Origin: Polytrichum commune
Taxonomy: Eukaryota; Streptophyta; Polytrichopsida; Polytrichales; Polytrichaceae
Assembly: GCA_950295325.1 (NCBI GenBank)
Contig: OX485805.1
Location: forward strand, 22,679,501 to 22,743,500
Reading direction: 5' to 3'
DNA: 64,000 bases
Position numbers and translations under genes: made by a program. Under the pieces are notes generated by a model. It was not told the origin of the DNA and made no database searches. It worked only from the letters and a program-made list of their open reading frames with translations. Shown here piece after piece: positions 1 through 12,359 of the stretch; the stretch's first letter is position 1, and each line of letters starts with the position of its first letter.

Positions 1-261
1 TCAGGAGTGTAAGCCTAGATTGATAGGTAATTAAGGATAGTTTATGTCCCCTGGATACATTGCTACATATCCTCCTCACAAAACAAACAGGTTATTACCC
101 AAGGTAATAACATTGCAACTGCTGCTGCTACGACACTGCAAAAAGAAAGTCCTCAAGAATCCAGCCTCCACAATTGGCAGGCCACGGTTGGGGAACAATT
201 GGTCAAAACAAAGTGTGTAAAGCACACTTTATTCCATGCTTGTAAGAATATTTGAACTTAC

Positions 262-3200
262 TTAAATCGCTTGTATGCCAAACTTTTAAAAGCCCGACGT
301 GCCTCAGCAGCCTCCAGATATTCTACCTGATTCATAAAAGCCACCTAACATTCTCAGTAAGCACATCCATACTCTTGTTTACAGGTGTAGTGACTAGAAT
401 CTGCTGATCCCTATTTATCAGGGAAAAAAGTATCTGTTTTCAAGGTTCTTTGTCACCCTAGTTGCTTTCCCAAAGATGGGGATTGCGCATTAGAAAAGGG
501 AAAAATCCTCATTGGATTTAGTTGGTATTCAACAGCAATGGCTATTTTTTTTAAGTATTTGACTGGCACCATCCCCTTTCAACAAGGTGGCAATTAACTC
601 ATTATGTACATCCATGTTCCTGCTGCTAGGATGAGTTTACAATTACATTATAATAGCTAGAAGCGATGTATTATTCTTGTTAAGAAATCAACCTCTTTTT
701 TCAGTTATTTTCTATAGAAGGTGCCATTTTTTTTCATATGAGATGTATCCGGATAGTTTGAAAGTTACAATCTTCAAGTTCCGTTCAAAGAGTGGAAGAT
801 TATTTTGACTCTCCAATTCCATGGACACAACTACACTGAATATGATATTTAGTGTAATATGGTATTTAATGTCACTGGTAACTTTTCGGGTGACACTTCT
901 TAACCAATAAGTTTAAAAATATTGTCATGGATGATTGGAATTTGGATGAAAAAATCACTTGGTCAGTGACAGTAATTGCAACACTGTAAATCTTTAATCC
1001 CCCAAATATTTTACAAGGAATGACAAATAATACTAACATTTAGTGTTGGCGACACTATACCGCACTTTACAATTAGTATTGAGCAAGACAATTAGAATTG
1101 GTGACACTAAATATCATATTTAGTTTACCAGTCTAAGCCCAAAATTTGCTCGTAGTGTTCCTTCACACTTCTTACTAAGTGTGAAGCTTTGGACACAAAA
1201 AAATTATCAACAGTAGAAAATGAAAGAAGGAAGAAAGCAAAGTCAACCAGATGCAAGTTGAATTTATATTGAGAAGATCTGGAGTGCAACAACAGAATGA
1301 AAATATACCATTTGTGGACCAATATACAAAAACACATCATCAACATCCACTCACCAGTGCTAGCGTCTTTGTCGGAGGTAATATAACCCTTGCAAGCCCG
1401 CCGAAAATTCCGAACATGGACACTAAATCAGCTTCTGATGTTGAGAAAGGTAAATTTTTAACTAGAATGACAGTAGTACTGCGGTTCACTTTAATCTCTT
1501 TTCCAGATGCGACCGATTCCAGAACCTCAATGTTTACACCTTCATCACTCAGTGAACGCTTCGTCTCTGCAATGATGTGTGTCTCTCCTAGAGCCATTCG
1601 AACTGCTAAGTCTTCTGCACTAGGATCTAGAAATTCACTTTTTGACATACCATACTGCCGTGCCACATTCTCTGCTATCTGCAAAATATCATCACAAAAG
1701 TTGGAAAATCAATACTCACCAATCTACAATGATTCCCCCCAACAGAGTGGTAGGAATGCACTTCTAACTCTTTCAAGATGCAAATAGAGGTAGACATCCT
1801 AGCTTTCTCCAGGGTACTCTATCTGCATCCAAGATGTTCAAATAGGACTTACTGTGTCTGGACGCATGAAGAGGGGGTTCCAAGCTTGTGTATTTCCATT
1901 AGCCTCTGCAGCTTTTCTTTGTGCATCCCTCTCTTGCTTGAACTTGGTCGAACCAGGTCCTACACCAGCAGTTCTATTTACACGAAAAGATGTTAACAGA
2001 TAGGCTCCTTTGTAAACTGGGAGAGTCATTTCATCAAGATAGAAAATTGCATAATTCCTAAGCTCTAACACATTGAATCTTGAAACTGGCCTGTAACTGA
2101 TAGTAATTGTCTCTGACTATAAGAAGAACAGAGTCTGAAGCCTTGGAAGTAACTCACAAAAATGTAGCACCTGTTTCCTAAGATGAGGAGAACAAAGAGC
2201 AAATGCTGACCATCACAAGGCTTAATAGTGTTAAGGTAGCAAATTGTTGACACATGACCTTAAATTTTTGTTCTGTACTAGATCCCACTGTATAACAATT
2301 CGGTCACTCAACCTCTACATATGAGCAATTGACTTTGACCATAAGAAGATAAGAAATGAGCTTGCTTACTGCTGTGGCTCTGGAGCAGCAGGAGGTCGCC
2401 TGGAAGGTAAGATATGAAGTAGCCGCCCTTGAAAAATAGACTTGTCCAGTTCCTCCATTGCCCTGTAGCCCATAGAAGCCATATATATTGTGATGAGAAT
2501 TGGTGAAGCTTAGAGAAACACTGTTTTGAGTTGTTTTTTCTATTTTGATGTGCCATGGCTTTAAGAACTGATTTAGTATATCTCCTCTTTGGTTTCAGTA
2601 GTATCAGATACTTCTGTCCAGCAGCTACTTATAACCTTATGTTCCTTAATTTTATCACTAGAAACAGTATCTCACTATTTCAGGTTTTATGCCTAAGAAA
2701 AATTGCAGATTACTTAACTTGCACTTAATGAATATGGTTTAGTCAGAATGCACGTGCTAAAGAGTGACAGATATCTATAAGACATGTATTATACAAAGAC
2801 ACAAGACTAGTGTTTTGCAAGAATAGGCAAGCCCTAGAGGTTGAGATACTTGAAAACCTTACATAGCAAAATGATATCTGAAAGAACAATTTACACTAGA
2901 GAGCTGGAAAAGCTATAGCCAAATCCTTTAAACGAAAACCTGAAAGGCACAAGTAATAACCTGACAGCACATTCTGGAATCATATAGAGAATATAAGCCA
3001 GTCCCTTGGAGCGCTTGGTTAGTTTGTCCAGTACTAAATGCACTGCTGAGAGTTCCCCGTACTTTCCAAAATGCTCTGCCAGTTCCTCCTCACTGCAATG
3101 AGCTCAGCCAGCTAACAAATCATCAGCACTCTAATACTCCACACAAATAATCTTGTCAGAATAGAGATTACATGCAGGTGATTAAAAGGCAAATCGGCAG

Positions 3201-5377
3201 AACATAAAAAGGAGACTGAAGCAACACAGTCTAGTAAAGTACTCAGCAGTGCTTATCAGTGCAGGGTACAATTCAAGCTGTGTATCAAAAATTACACAAT
3301 GCCTCCAAGGAAGGAACTCAACCCCTGTATCTAATTTTCAGGACTGTATCAAAGGCTGTAGAGGCAAAAGAAGAATCACAAAAGGTATCCTCATAGTGTG
3401 CTGGGTTTCAGATAATTTTACGTTGCTGTATATGGAAGGTTTCGAACAAAAAGACGACCAGTTTCAGAAACACTCTCTTGCTCCTCAACTGCCACAACTG
3501 CAACCCCACTTTTCTGCTCCTTGGCAGCTTCATCCTTATCATGATGAATATTCCTTTCAGTATCATCTCGTTCAGTCTCTGCAAGAATCACTTCTGTGTT
3601 TTTATCGATCACCATTGCATTGTCTTCACTACCAACTTCCTTGTCTTCTCCTTCATCATCTTCTCCCTCACCTCCATCCTCATCTTCATCCTCGTCTTCT
3701 TCATCATCTTCCTCCTCTGAACTTGCATTTTCCAACTCAGCCTCATCTTTCTTAGCCTCTTCCTCATCTTCATCACTCCAATCACCACTCTTTGTGCGGC
3801 TCTTGAAATAGTCCAAGTCTGTAACTGTCTCATCTTTCAGAAGTGGATCTTCTGGAGTAATTTGCAATGAGGAAATTTCGTCCAAACCCCCTGCATTTAC
3901 CTCTTCCTTGTGTACTGTGTCCAACACAGGTGCCTCTTCATACAACTCATCATCACTACTTCCTTCCGAGTCACTGCCCTCAAATCTAACATGCATTTGA
4001 GTCAATTTCTCGCTGCCTTTACCCTTATTTATTGGCACTCGCCTTGAGAAACTCTCTACAGTCTTCACTTCTACACTAGCCTTGTTCTTTGAAGCGTCTC
4101 TGTCCCTGTTCTTCTTTTCCTTCTTTGGTACCTTTGTTTCCAGCCCAGAATCAAGCATTGCATCGTTTCCCCAAATTTTTGACTTACTGCGAGGTTGCAT
4201 CACTTCTAAAAATTCTTGTAATTGTGGATCATTTTCAACTTCAGAGGATGTGTTTTTCTTCTTTGACACATGAAGTTTGCTCACTCCTCCATTGGCTTTC
4301 ATGGAGGTTGTTGGATCCTCATCAATGCTTTTGGGTGCAACAAATGCAGAGCTCCCTTCCGAATGTCTGCTCCATGGCCTTGGTAGATTAGGACCCCCAA
4401 TTGGCTGTGCCAACTGCGTCAACCAGAATACAGAGTTAAAGTGGTTTCATTCACTACGAGAACAGGACACCAATAACACGCCTAAGACCATCAAACCAGT
4501 GCTTTGAAATGCTCTAGCCATCACATGTCGGATACCATCCACAACGCCAGTTCTGATAATCCACCCCCTTTGACTTTAGTAAAATACTCTACTGTATAAA
4601 TTCAACATCAGCAGCTGAATTCCTTGCACTCCACTGCATTTGATTCAGGAATTGAAGACCAGGGACACCAATAAAATGTCTACATTCAAATAACTAACCT
4701 CACAGGTGAGTCGGCTAGTATCAAAAAAGGATCGGTGAAAGTATTTTGCAGCATCCTTAGCTTCCTCCTCTGTACGAAAGCCAACAAAGCCAAATTGCCT
4801 TGTTTTCCCATCTCTGCACGCCTCAAACACCACATTAAACTATCAGGATGCATACACAAATCCACATAGAAGTTGCGGGTACCTTTTTAGGGTAAGGTAA
4901 GTGGGCTTTAAACGCACGCGTTTACCTCTGCACCCACTTCTCGTAGGGTATAAAACACGCAACTACTACAAGCTGATTTTCCTAACGCAAGTATTATCCT
5001 TGTGCCAATATCAGTATACTCAATCGAACTTTTAAATGCATTTAAGCCTCGAGCTAGTAAACACATAAGTATCAACACACATGCCCAAGGCATCCATGCA
5101 AAATTTACAGGAAGGAATCTCTATCGCCTTGTATGTGCATCTACTTCAACAATGACCATACGAGGACCCTGCAATAAAAAGATGAAATAACTTCCGTAAG
5201 AAAACTCAAATTCAAACAAACAAAGGTGGAGAGGTGTGGAAATTCATAGTGATAACTGGACCACACCTGGTGCGAATAATTTTAGCATCTGTGACCTCCC
5301 CTTTCTCTGCAAAATGCTCCCGAAGCCTCTCCTCAGTCACATAACGCGGTAAATTCTTCACACAAATTCGAGACGAC
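262..5377 (-). CDS. MRD1: MRD1/RBM19-like multiple RNA-recognition-motif protein, partial (8 exons, 3' end off window)
   Basis: Nucleolar multi-RRM protein; in the MRD1/RBM19 family it acts in early pre-rRNA cleavage and small-subunit assembly. Exons in coding order: 5267-5377, 4699-4813, 3422-4413, 2961-3092, 2370-2462, 1853-1973, 1355-1678, 262-326. All junctions are GT-AG and keep phase, giving about 651 codons. RRM1 shows RICVKNL (RNP2) and QFGFVGF (RNP1). The 992-bp third exon is a long linker with a Glu/Asp-rich run. RRM2 has LFVRNL and KGLAYILY and ends ...[10 protein letters not shown]. The family-typical linker ending [10 protein letters not shown] follows, then RRM3 ([10 protein letters not shown] ... 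[10 protein letters not shown], ending LAYKRF). The remaining RRMs lie beyond base 1. No in-frame ATG precedes RRM1 inside its exon. The acceptor at 5378 leaves one G before TCG, so the start codon sits in, or is completed from, an upstream exon that I could not place. Confidence 0.9.
829..1126. mobile_element. MITE of the CACTAAATA family, copy 1 (inside an MRD1 intron)
   Basis: Ends are inverted copies of CTACACTAAATATGATAT; each end is itself palindromic around ATATGATAT. The interior contains GTAACTTTTCGG, AATGACAAATAAT and TAGTATTGAGCAAGACAAT, shared with the copies at 19.1, 27.5 and 40.5 kb. No coding capacity. It lies in the intron between the exons at 1355-1678 and 262-326. Confidence 0.75.
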
Positions 5378-5594
5378 CTGCGTGCAAAATGCTTCTCTGA
5401 ATTTAATCCATGGTCCAATTTCAATCATGCAAAATTCCTCTAAGCCCTACCTTTTGAATCACACGGATCCTTAAACCCTGATACTCTGTTTCTATTGCAA
5501 TGCCAGAAATATGGGAAAACAGCAGGGAATTACATGATGCAGGAGACACTGGAAGATCACAAATCACATGACGAGGAATCCTGAAGGTCGTATA

Positions 5595-5801
5595 TTATGG
5601 TTTGGAGTCGTAGGAAGAAACCCTAGCAGCATCTGAATGAACAGAGACGTTGCAATACAAAGTTGAGCTGCGCGAGGAGAGATGAGTCTTAAACCCTAAA
5701 GTCTGCCACCTAGATTCCAACTCATTGTCCAGCTCAGATAACTCCTTGTACTGGTGGTGCCAGGTGGAATTTTCAAGGGTATCCATTTCAACAATGCTCA
5801 A
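5595..5801 (-). other. Upstream leader region of the MRD1-like gene (possible 5' UTR exon)
   Basis: A 62-codon open stretch from an ATG near 5783 (start MDTLENSTWHHQ) lies in the minus-strand leader of the MRD1-like gene. A diverged copy is at about 33542-33751, still open. I recognise no domain. It could be 5' UTR, an upstream ORF or a first coding exon; no donor that gives the right phase to the RRM1 exon was obvious. A full-length cDNA would decide. Confidence 0.3.
5618..5699. promoter_or_regulatory. Telo-box motifs upstream of the MRD1-like gene
   Basis: AAACCCTA at 5618-5625 and AAACCCTAA at 5691-5699 are telo-box motifs, known in plants in promoters of ribosomal-protein and ribosome-biogenesis genes. 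Their place in front of a predicted nucleolar processing factor fits that pattern. In the duplicated segment near 33.6 kb the first motif is kept and the second is mutated. Function is inferred from position and motif only. Confidence 0.5.
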
Positions 5802-5904
5802 TAAAACCGATAATATGCAATAGAATAAATATACAAATGAAATCGACTAGAAATTTGTCTTCCTTTCATAAATGATCATATAATCAGAATACGTTTTTTG
5901 GTGG

Positions 5905-7250
5905 GTGAAAAAGGGGGGACGTTAAATACCCCCCACGAACTTTTCAGGGGGGGGAATATACTGTCAGGGGCAGCCGCCCGTCAATTTTTCTGCACCCGAC
6001 CGAAAATTGTTGCCCGCCCGCCCGACTTCAAAACTATTGTACTTGCATTTTTGAAGGCTACTTGTTCACAAATCCCATATTGAGTGCACTTCATTTTCAG
6101 GGTCTCAAATCCAATATATATGTTCACTTTCATTGAGTAAATAAGCAATTGACTAGATTTCATTTTCAAAGTGAAACCGCCAATAAAGCATGTAATTAAC
6201 TTGGAAGTCAAAAATATTACAAAATCCTCATTAGCACTGAGGTTATAATTTTTGTCACTTACAAATGAAAGGGACTTTGTCATTCTAGAATGAAACTAAA
6301 ATTAATTAATATTTTCAATAATTTAATTTAATTTAATATATTATACAATATATGATCTAATATCTAATATCTAATATATATTTAATACCTTCTACTATCA
6401 CAAAGTTTTCATACGCATTTAAACTAGTTAAGTAAGATTGAATGCAACTAAGTCTAATATATTCTGATTAATCCTATTTAAGCCCAATTAAATCAAAAAA
6501 TATGCTTACCAAATTAATTAAGCCTAATTAATCATAAATTATATTTACTGGAGTTAATTCCATTTAAATCATGATTAATTCCAGTAAGTACCATTATATG
6601 ATTAATTCCAGTAAGTACATTTTATAATGGAATTAACTCCACTAAATATAATTTATGATTAATTAAGCTTAATTAATTTGGTAAGCATATTTTCTGATTT
6701 AGTTGGGATTAATTAGGATTAATTAGACTTAGTTGCATTCAATCTTACTTAACTAGTTTAAATGCGTATGAAAACTTTGTGATAGTAGAAGGTATTAAAT
6801 ATATATTAGAGAATAGATATTAGATTATATATTAAAAATATTAATTAATTCTAGTTTCATTTTAGAATGACAAAGTCCCTTTCAATTGTAAGTGACAAAA
6901 ATTATAACCTCAATGCTAATGAGGATTTTGTAATATTTTTGACTTCCAAGTTAAATACTTGCTTTATTGGCGGTTTCACTTTGACAATGAAATCTAGTCA
7001 ATTGCTTATTCACTCAATGGGAGTGAACATATATATTGGATTTGAGACCTTGAAAATGAAGTGCACTCAATATGAAATTTGTGGACAAGTAGCCTTCAAA
7101 AATGCAAGTACAATAGTTTTTTTGGAAGTCGGGCGGGCGGGCAGTAGTTTTCGGTCGGGTGCAGAGAAATTGACGGGCGGCTACCCTTGACAGAATATTC
7201 CCCCCCCCCCGAAAAGTTTGTGGGGGGTATTTAACGTCCCCCGTGAAAAA
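5905..7250. mobile_element. Foldback (long-palindrome) transposon with 8-bp target duplication
   Basis: Element 5913-7242 (1,330 bp) is flanked by the direct repeat GTGAAAAA at 5905-5912 and 7243-7250. The two halves are near-complete reverse complements (outer ends GGGGGACGTTAAATACC) with the centre near 6,570-6,600. Each arm contains a GC-rich outer block with repeated CGGGCGGGC, then an AT-rich inner block of TTAATTAA-like motifs. Each arm also has a matching ~100-codon ORF starting MTKSL (5981-6283 minus, 6867-7190 plus). These are the same sequence in mirror image, differ mostly at amino-acid-changing sites, and show no known domain, so I do not annotate them as genes. The 8-bp duplication is like that of hAT elements; no transposase is present. 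Confidence 0.85.
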
Positions 7251-7884
7251 GTGACGAGTTCCTTATCAAATTAGGTCATTTTGCCAAAAGCTATGAGGAA
7301 TCTCTTCAAATTCACAACACCAACACAGTACAAAAGATTTCAACATGATTCATGACAATGTGATATTTTTTTTCATTTCACTTGTATAGGACTAGTATGG
7401 GACTAGCTTGGATGAGGCTTGGACCTATGTCATCCTAACACATTGCACCCGTGATGCCTCCTTCCTCCCCCTACCCATCATGGGTGGTTCCCCGCCCCAA
7501 TGCACCCATTTATATGGATTAACTACACTAAATAGGATATTTAGTGTTTGATACACTAAATACGAACACGTACATTAAATATCAATAACCCTATGAAAGT
7601 AAGTTACATAAAATGTAAAATCAAACACTAAATATCAACTATGGTGATATGTGGAAGTTACATCTTTGAATTTAGTGTTAGTAAGGATATGAAACCCAAA
7701 TTAACAATGATAAAAGGAGAATTCCAACACATCTTCTAGCATATCTTCTAACACTAAATATCAAAAAAATGAGAATTAATGTTGAGTAGGGTAAGGTGGT
7801 AGCAACATTAAATATAATTGTAATGTAACTAGAATTATTAAGGAATATTCTAACTACATGTGCCAGTGTGTAAGCAGAGAAAGA

Positions 7885-8300
7885 TGAGAGCTAGACAACT
7901 CTCAGTTGAAGATGAATGGATATGAGTAAGACAACTCCAGATTGACAACATGTGCATTGGAGTTAGACAGCTCCGCATTTAGTGCATTGGAACTAAACTA
8001 TTCTAATTGAGAACATGTGCACGTGAGTTAGACAACTCTCGATGAGGTGCACGGGAGTTAGACCACTCCATATTTGGAAAGATGAATGTTATTCATTGGA
8101 GTTAGACAACTCTCAATGAATAGATAAAGCTAGTTGGAATTAGACAGTTCCAATTAGAAGATTGAATGAATGAATTAGTTGGAATTAGACAGTTCCAACT
8201 AAAAGAATGAATGGATGAACTAGTTGGAATTAGACAGTTCCAACTAGAAGATGGAATGGATAAGCTAAGTTGGAGTTAGACAGTTCCAACTTGAAGAAGG
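7885..8300. repeat. Degenerate tandem array of palindromic ~40-bp units
   Basis: About ten units of the form TTGGAATTAGACAGTTCCAA (variants GGAGTTAGACAACTCTCAA) are separated by short A-rich spacers ending GAATGAATG or GATGGAA. Each unit is an imperfect inverted repeat around TTAGACA. Units on the right are more alike than those on the left. Confidence 0.7.
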
Positions 8301-8439
8301 TTTGAGAAGAACCAAAGATAGAAGATCCATAGTAGAACTAGAAGATAGAGCTATGAATAGAATACTTTTACTATATGTAAAGATAGAAAGTAAAAGTAAT
8401 GCCTGTGGCATAAGAGGAAGCTCGGGGGCAATGATCGGG

Positions 8440-8660
8440 GAGAACCGGCAGTTAGTTACAAATGAACCGGTTGAGTTTGAGAAATAACCGGTTGAAGTTC
8501 AAGACTGCAGGAAAATTACCGACCATTTTAGAGGAATTTATAGAATATGCCCTAGTTTAATAAAGGAAAATCGGAGGATGTCAACATATAACCGGTTGGA
8601 CTTGCAAACATTAGGATCTCAACCGATTATGCCCAAAAATCTCCCCGATCACTGCTCGGG
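8440..8660 (+). repeat. Dispersed AACCGGTT repeat, copy 1
   Basis: Contains several AACCGGTT motifs, TTTAGAGGAATTTATAGAAT, GATGTCAACA and CTCAACCGATTATGCCC. Related copies occur near 38.33-38.48 kb (plus), and near 40.2-40.4, 54.3-54.5 and 59.57-59.8 kb (minus). No coding capacity is seen. The spacing of CCGGTT boxes is fairly constant among copies. Confidence 0.6.
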
Positions 8661-8895
8661 GGAGGAGAGAGGGGCTTTTTGGTTGTTAGCTCTCTCTCCT
8701 ATGGTCGGGTGGGAGAGCATCTTTGACCAAAACTCACTTGGTCTCGGATTGTACTTAGAGGTCTCACAAAGAAATAAATTATGTTTTTTTTTCAATTCCT
8801 TACTCTGAGAGATTGTTGTCGTGAAACCAATTGCCAACCGGCGAGAGGTGTGTAACAATAATCAAACACTAAATATCTTATTTAGTGTAGTGGTC

Positions 8896-10600
8896 CCATC
8901 GCCTTAACCCTTAAATGCTCATGCAATCTGAAATGAGTGGCCAACTACTGGAGTACTACTTTGATGGGGATTGTGACCCACTAGGTGGTGATCTACGTGG
9001 ATGTAAGGCATCTACTAGTTTAGGGTGGTGTCTACTATCAAGTGGGCCAAAATAACATATAAAACCCTTATACTTCAAACATGTAGGAATTTTTGTTAGA
9101 TTGGCATTGCTTGTTTTGGGAGGCAATTCCATGTGTTGCTCGAATGTAGGAGCCAAATTTAAGAGTCAATATCTTTCACATATGATGCCCAATTTGGGTG
9201 GGGTTTTCTTTCCCTTAGGACAAGGTGACGGTTGTTCACAACTTGACCGATGAATTTGAAGAAAAAATGAGTGCACATATTGCTAGCTCCATGAAAAAGG
9301 GGAAATCTCCCAAAATGACCTCATGTGGCTCTTCCAACTTTGAGGGTGATGGACTTCATCTAAATCTACTCAAAAAACTGCAATTTTTTGGAAGTAGCTC
9401 CATAACATTATTCAAACATGTGGGCCGGTTCCATGACCGTGGAATATGTCAATTATATTCCACAGGCCTTCGAACAAAGTGGGAATATTCATTCAATATT
9501 CATATATTCAAGTTGACTTGGAAATTTGGGCAGATATATATATACTTCAGGCACTAGCGTATGAATCATTATTCATCCCATGTATTATTCCCTAAAATTA
9601 CTATTCGTAGCAACATTGTCATTCAAAATACCGACACTATTCACAATATTCTTACTATTCAAACCAACTTTATTCATTATTCGTATTGGCATCAGTGTCT
9701 TCCCATGAAGGTAAGATAGTGGAGGCCAATGTCAAATGCTAAATATAGAATAGAACACAACCATGCAACTAAATAATGTTATGTCATTTGTCATCCACAT
9801 AACATGTTATGGGAAAGTTGCCAACTTTCTAAGATTTGTGGCATGACCGAAATGGTCATGAAACAAAAAAAATCAAAACTTTCTCTAGCTACCCCCAATA
9901 TGAAGGCCATGTTCATATGTCAATTTGACCGAGCCAATGTAATTCAATTAAATTCAAATTTTCTCATTAATATATATGATGATCTAGTTCGCATCCATAC
10001 ATTTTCTATATTCCTACATAACCCAAAAAAATAATAGTAATAATAATAACAATGTCCGTGTTATAAATTCACAAAAAGGAATGTGAAGGGTTGAGTTTCG
10101 GGGGTAACATGGTCCTCCCACCTCTTTTGAACAGTGGCCAACAATGAGGTGCCAACCTCACCACCACCACCACCACCTCTGCCATGTTTGATTTGTATAT
10201 TAGAATATCCATGGTTAGAGGGGAGGGAGAAGATTTGGCCCATGCCGTCCCTGCTCAAAACACCTGTGTGTATGAAATACAAATTAAGAAGGATGTTAAC
10301 CTAGTATAAAAAAAAGAAAAAAAAGTAAATTATGCTCTTCTTATGTTTCCCTCCTTTTTACTCTTGTTTCACCCCATATCCCCATGGTGTTATCTTGAGG
10401 TGTCCTATTTATTGTTCCAACATTGGTGAGTGTGTAGTGTCGTGTGTGTATGCATGATTTTAGTAGTGTGGTTAGTTGGTGGACGGCAACGTTGTGTCTT
10501 GCTATTTGGAGTCCATCAAGGAATTTGTTTTCACAGAGGGAGAAGAGGTGTGGCCATGTGTCTTTGTTGTTTATAGGGTAGAGGGTACAATTGGGATTTG
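8896..10600. other. Intergenic, no gene recognised
   Basis: AT-rich with scattered short ORFs. The longest (9225-9557 plus, 110 codons) shows no domain or homology I recognise and is flanked by degenerate ATTCATATTC-type repeats (9,480-9,700). A (CAC)n stretch lies at about 10,158-10,177. Confidence 0.5.
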
Positions 10601-10825
10601 TGTATATGTGAGGTCAAAATAAGTTTTTTTTTTTGGGTGATTTCCCATGTATTATGCGGAATGGAGTTTGAGAATCATGTTATTTAGGCATCTATAACTT
10701 GTGTGTTTTCCTAGTAGTGGTTTGAGAGTTTTCAGTCTATTTGATTGTTGATTTTCCAAAGCAGAACTTTTGGGCATGTTTGATTGTGAGCTGAGTATGC
10801 TCTTTTGTATATAGGTTTGTAGATA

Positions 10826-11340
10826 TCAAATGATGCCTTTGAGGTTTGTGGTGGAGGGGGATTTGGCTAGTTTGTGTAGAATGGTGTGCGCGACATGTAT
10901 GTGTGGTACTGGGGTTATGGAGCTTTTAAAGGTGCCTTTGTTTGCTAGTGCACTTGCCAATTTGTTGTCTTGAACACTCATGCGTGCTTGGGCTTTGTGT
11001 ATGGTGGTTTTGTGTTGGGACCACATGATGAAGTGTATAATTGATGCTATCGGGATTTTGTCAGGGTGGTTGTGTTGGGAGAATGGGCATCAAACGTGGT
11101 TATTTATGATGCATATATTGTTGAGGTTGTCAGTTAATATGTGTATGTTGTGTGAGGTGGTTTGGGTGTTGGCCAGTGCTAGCCATATAGCGTGTAGTTC
11201 ATGGCGAAGTATGTTTTGGAATCATGGGAGTCTTTCAGCTAATTGCATGTTGTTGGTTAGGTTGTATGCTTCCGAGCTAGCAACATTGCCATCGCCTTTG
11301 ACGTTTGGTGGTATGAATGCTCTGTCTATGTATATGTTGT
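10826..11340 (-). pseudogene. Decayed RNase H domain of a non-LTR retrotransposon
   Basis: Reading the minus strand gives a recognisable RNase H fold with stops. It begins YIDRAFIPP (first catalytic Asp, next Gly replaced by Arg), then ELHAIWLAL (catalytic Glu), then HNIHILTDNLNNI (catalytic Asp), and ends DNKLASALANKGT, where the usual fourth Asp (NEIADRLA-type) has become Ser. At least two in-frame stops interrupt it, one just before the Glu block and one after LTDN. The upstream minus-strand sequence to about 12,340 (HPNLNLVKCAIIG, VYTSPKNH) appears to be more of the same element. This is an inactive relic in the same orientation as the endonuclease pieces at 15.2-15.8 and 46.4-47.4 kb. 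Confidence 0.65.
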
Positions 11341-12345
11341 GAAGGGGGTTATGTTTGAAGGGGTTTTGCTTATGATATTATTGTTGGGTGGGTGGGGTGG
11401 GGGAGTGTGTCCATTTTCCCGAGTTTTGACGTTATAGGGCTTTATCGTCGTGGTTGGGTTTTGTATTGGAATTATTAAATTAAACATTTTGTAGTTGGTT
11501 TGTTGTAATCGTGTAGCAAATGTGTGGTGGATAAGTAGAGCATATTGGCTTTGTATGCAAATGATTGTTGTGAGAGCAATTTGTGGGTGGTTGTAGTATG
11601 GAGGCCTTTACAAGGCTTGTGGGTATAGGTGGGTGTTGGGGAGGGGGGGGGGGGGGGTTGTAGTGATTGTGTGTATGTCTAGGTGGTTGTCTATTTTGAG
11701 TTTTTGAGGCGTCCAATCTTTGTGGTAGGGAAGATAATTGCGCCAATTTGGTTTTGTATTTGAACTAGTGTGGTTAATTATATTAATACAAGATGTTGGA
11801 GTATTTTTTGTTATGTTTTTCTTCTTTTGATGGTAATAGTATATGTTTGTTATTGTTGATTTTTCTATATTGTTATTGTTATATGCTTGTACTATTTGAG
11901 ATTTTATAAATATTTTTGGTGAGTTTGTTTAGGATTTTATCGAATACTCGTATGTCGAGTTTGGAATAACACTACATTTTATGTGTATGCAATTCTTGAT
12001 TTGATAATGGAGTTCAAGATTTTTCTTACCACATTATGGCCGGAAAGGTTATTAGGAGTTTGCTTTGCTCTTTGGCTTTGTTAATGGTAATGTCTTATTG
12101 GATTTTCCATTTTAGTGATGGTGCTAATTGTATATCAAGGTATGTGTGTGGTTTGTTTTGTGTTAAGATTGGGAATTATTTTTCTTTTGTGTATGATTCT
12201 TTGGGCTTGTATATACTTTAAAGATAATAGGTTTGATCTTGGCTTTGTTGGGGCTTCCTATGATGGCACATTTGACAAGGTTTAGATTGGGGTGTAAGCA
12301 TGGTGAAGTGGACCAAAACAATACATTACTAACTATTATAGGATT
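11340..12345 (-). mobile_element. Upstream remnant of the same non-LTR element
   Basis: Heavily decayed. Short runs in one minus-strand frame (KCAIIGSPNKAKIK, KVYTSPKNH) look coding but are broken by many stops. A run of 16 or more G lies at about 11,642-11,657. I could not see the reverse-transcriptase active-site motif, so most of the element is missing or unrecognisable. Confidence 0.35.
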
Positions 12346-12359
12346 AATGATGATCACAC

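Larger units (their letters stand above)
7523..8890. mobile_element. 1.37 kb TIR element with internal tandem array
   Basis: The left end (CTACACTAAATAGGATAT, continuing TTAGTGTTTGAT) and right end (same sequence inverted with one difference) bound the element. The termini match the CACTAAATA MITE family but the interior is different: a short-unit tandem array (7885-8300), a copy of the dispersed AACCGGTT repeat (8440-8660), and an AT-rich right part. I could not find a matching target-site duplication. A small ORF at 8302-8487 has no recognisable domain. Alternatively it is an LTR-like sequence trapped between two MITE ends. Confidence 0.6.

Noticed and set aside
1-261. Further MRD1 exon after the pyrimidine-rich acceptor near 145-155
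   Set aside because: The translation after that acceptor does not match the expected end of RRM3 (LYLEWAP-type), so the next exon is probably outside the window.
3478-3811. Ser-rich and hydrophobic ORFs on the plus strand
   Set aside because: They are antisense shadows of the acidic linker exon of the MRD1-like gene.
5981-7190. Mirrored ~100-codon ORFs in the foldback arms as protein genes
   Set aside because: They are the two arms of one palindrome; differences are mostly amino-acid-changing and there is no domain, so no sign of selection on a protein.
7885-8300. CRISPR-like array
   Set aside because: Units are degenerate with no constant repeat or unique spacers of fixed length, no cas genes, and the DNA is from an intron-containing eukaryote.
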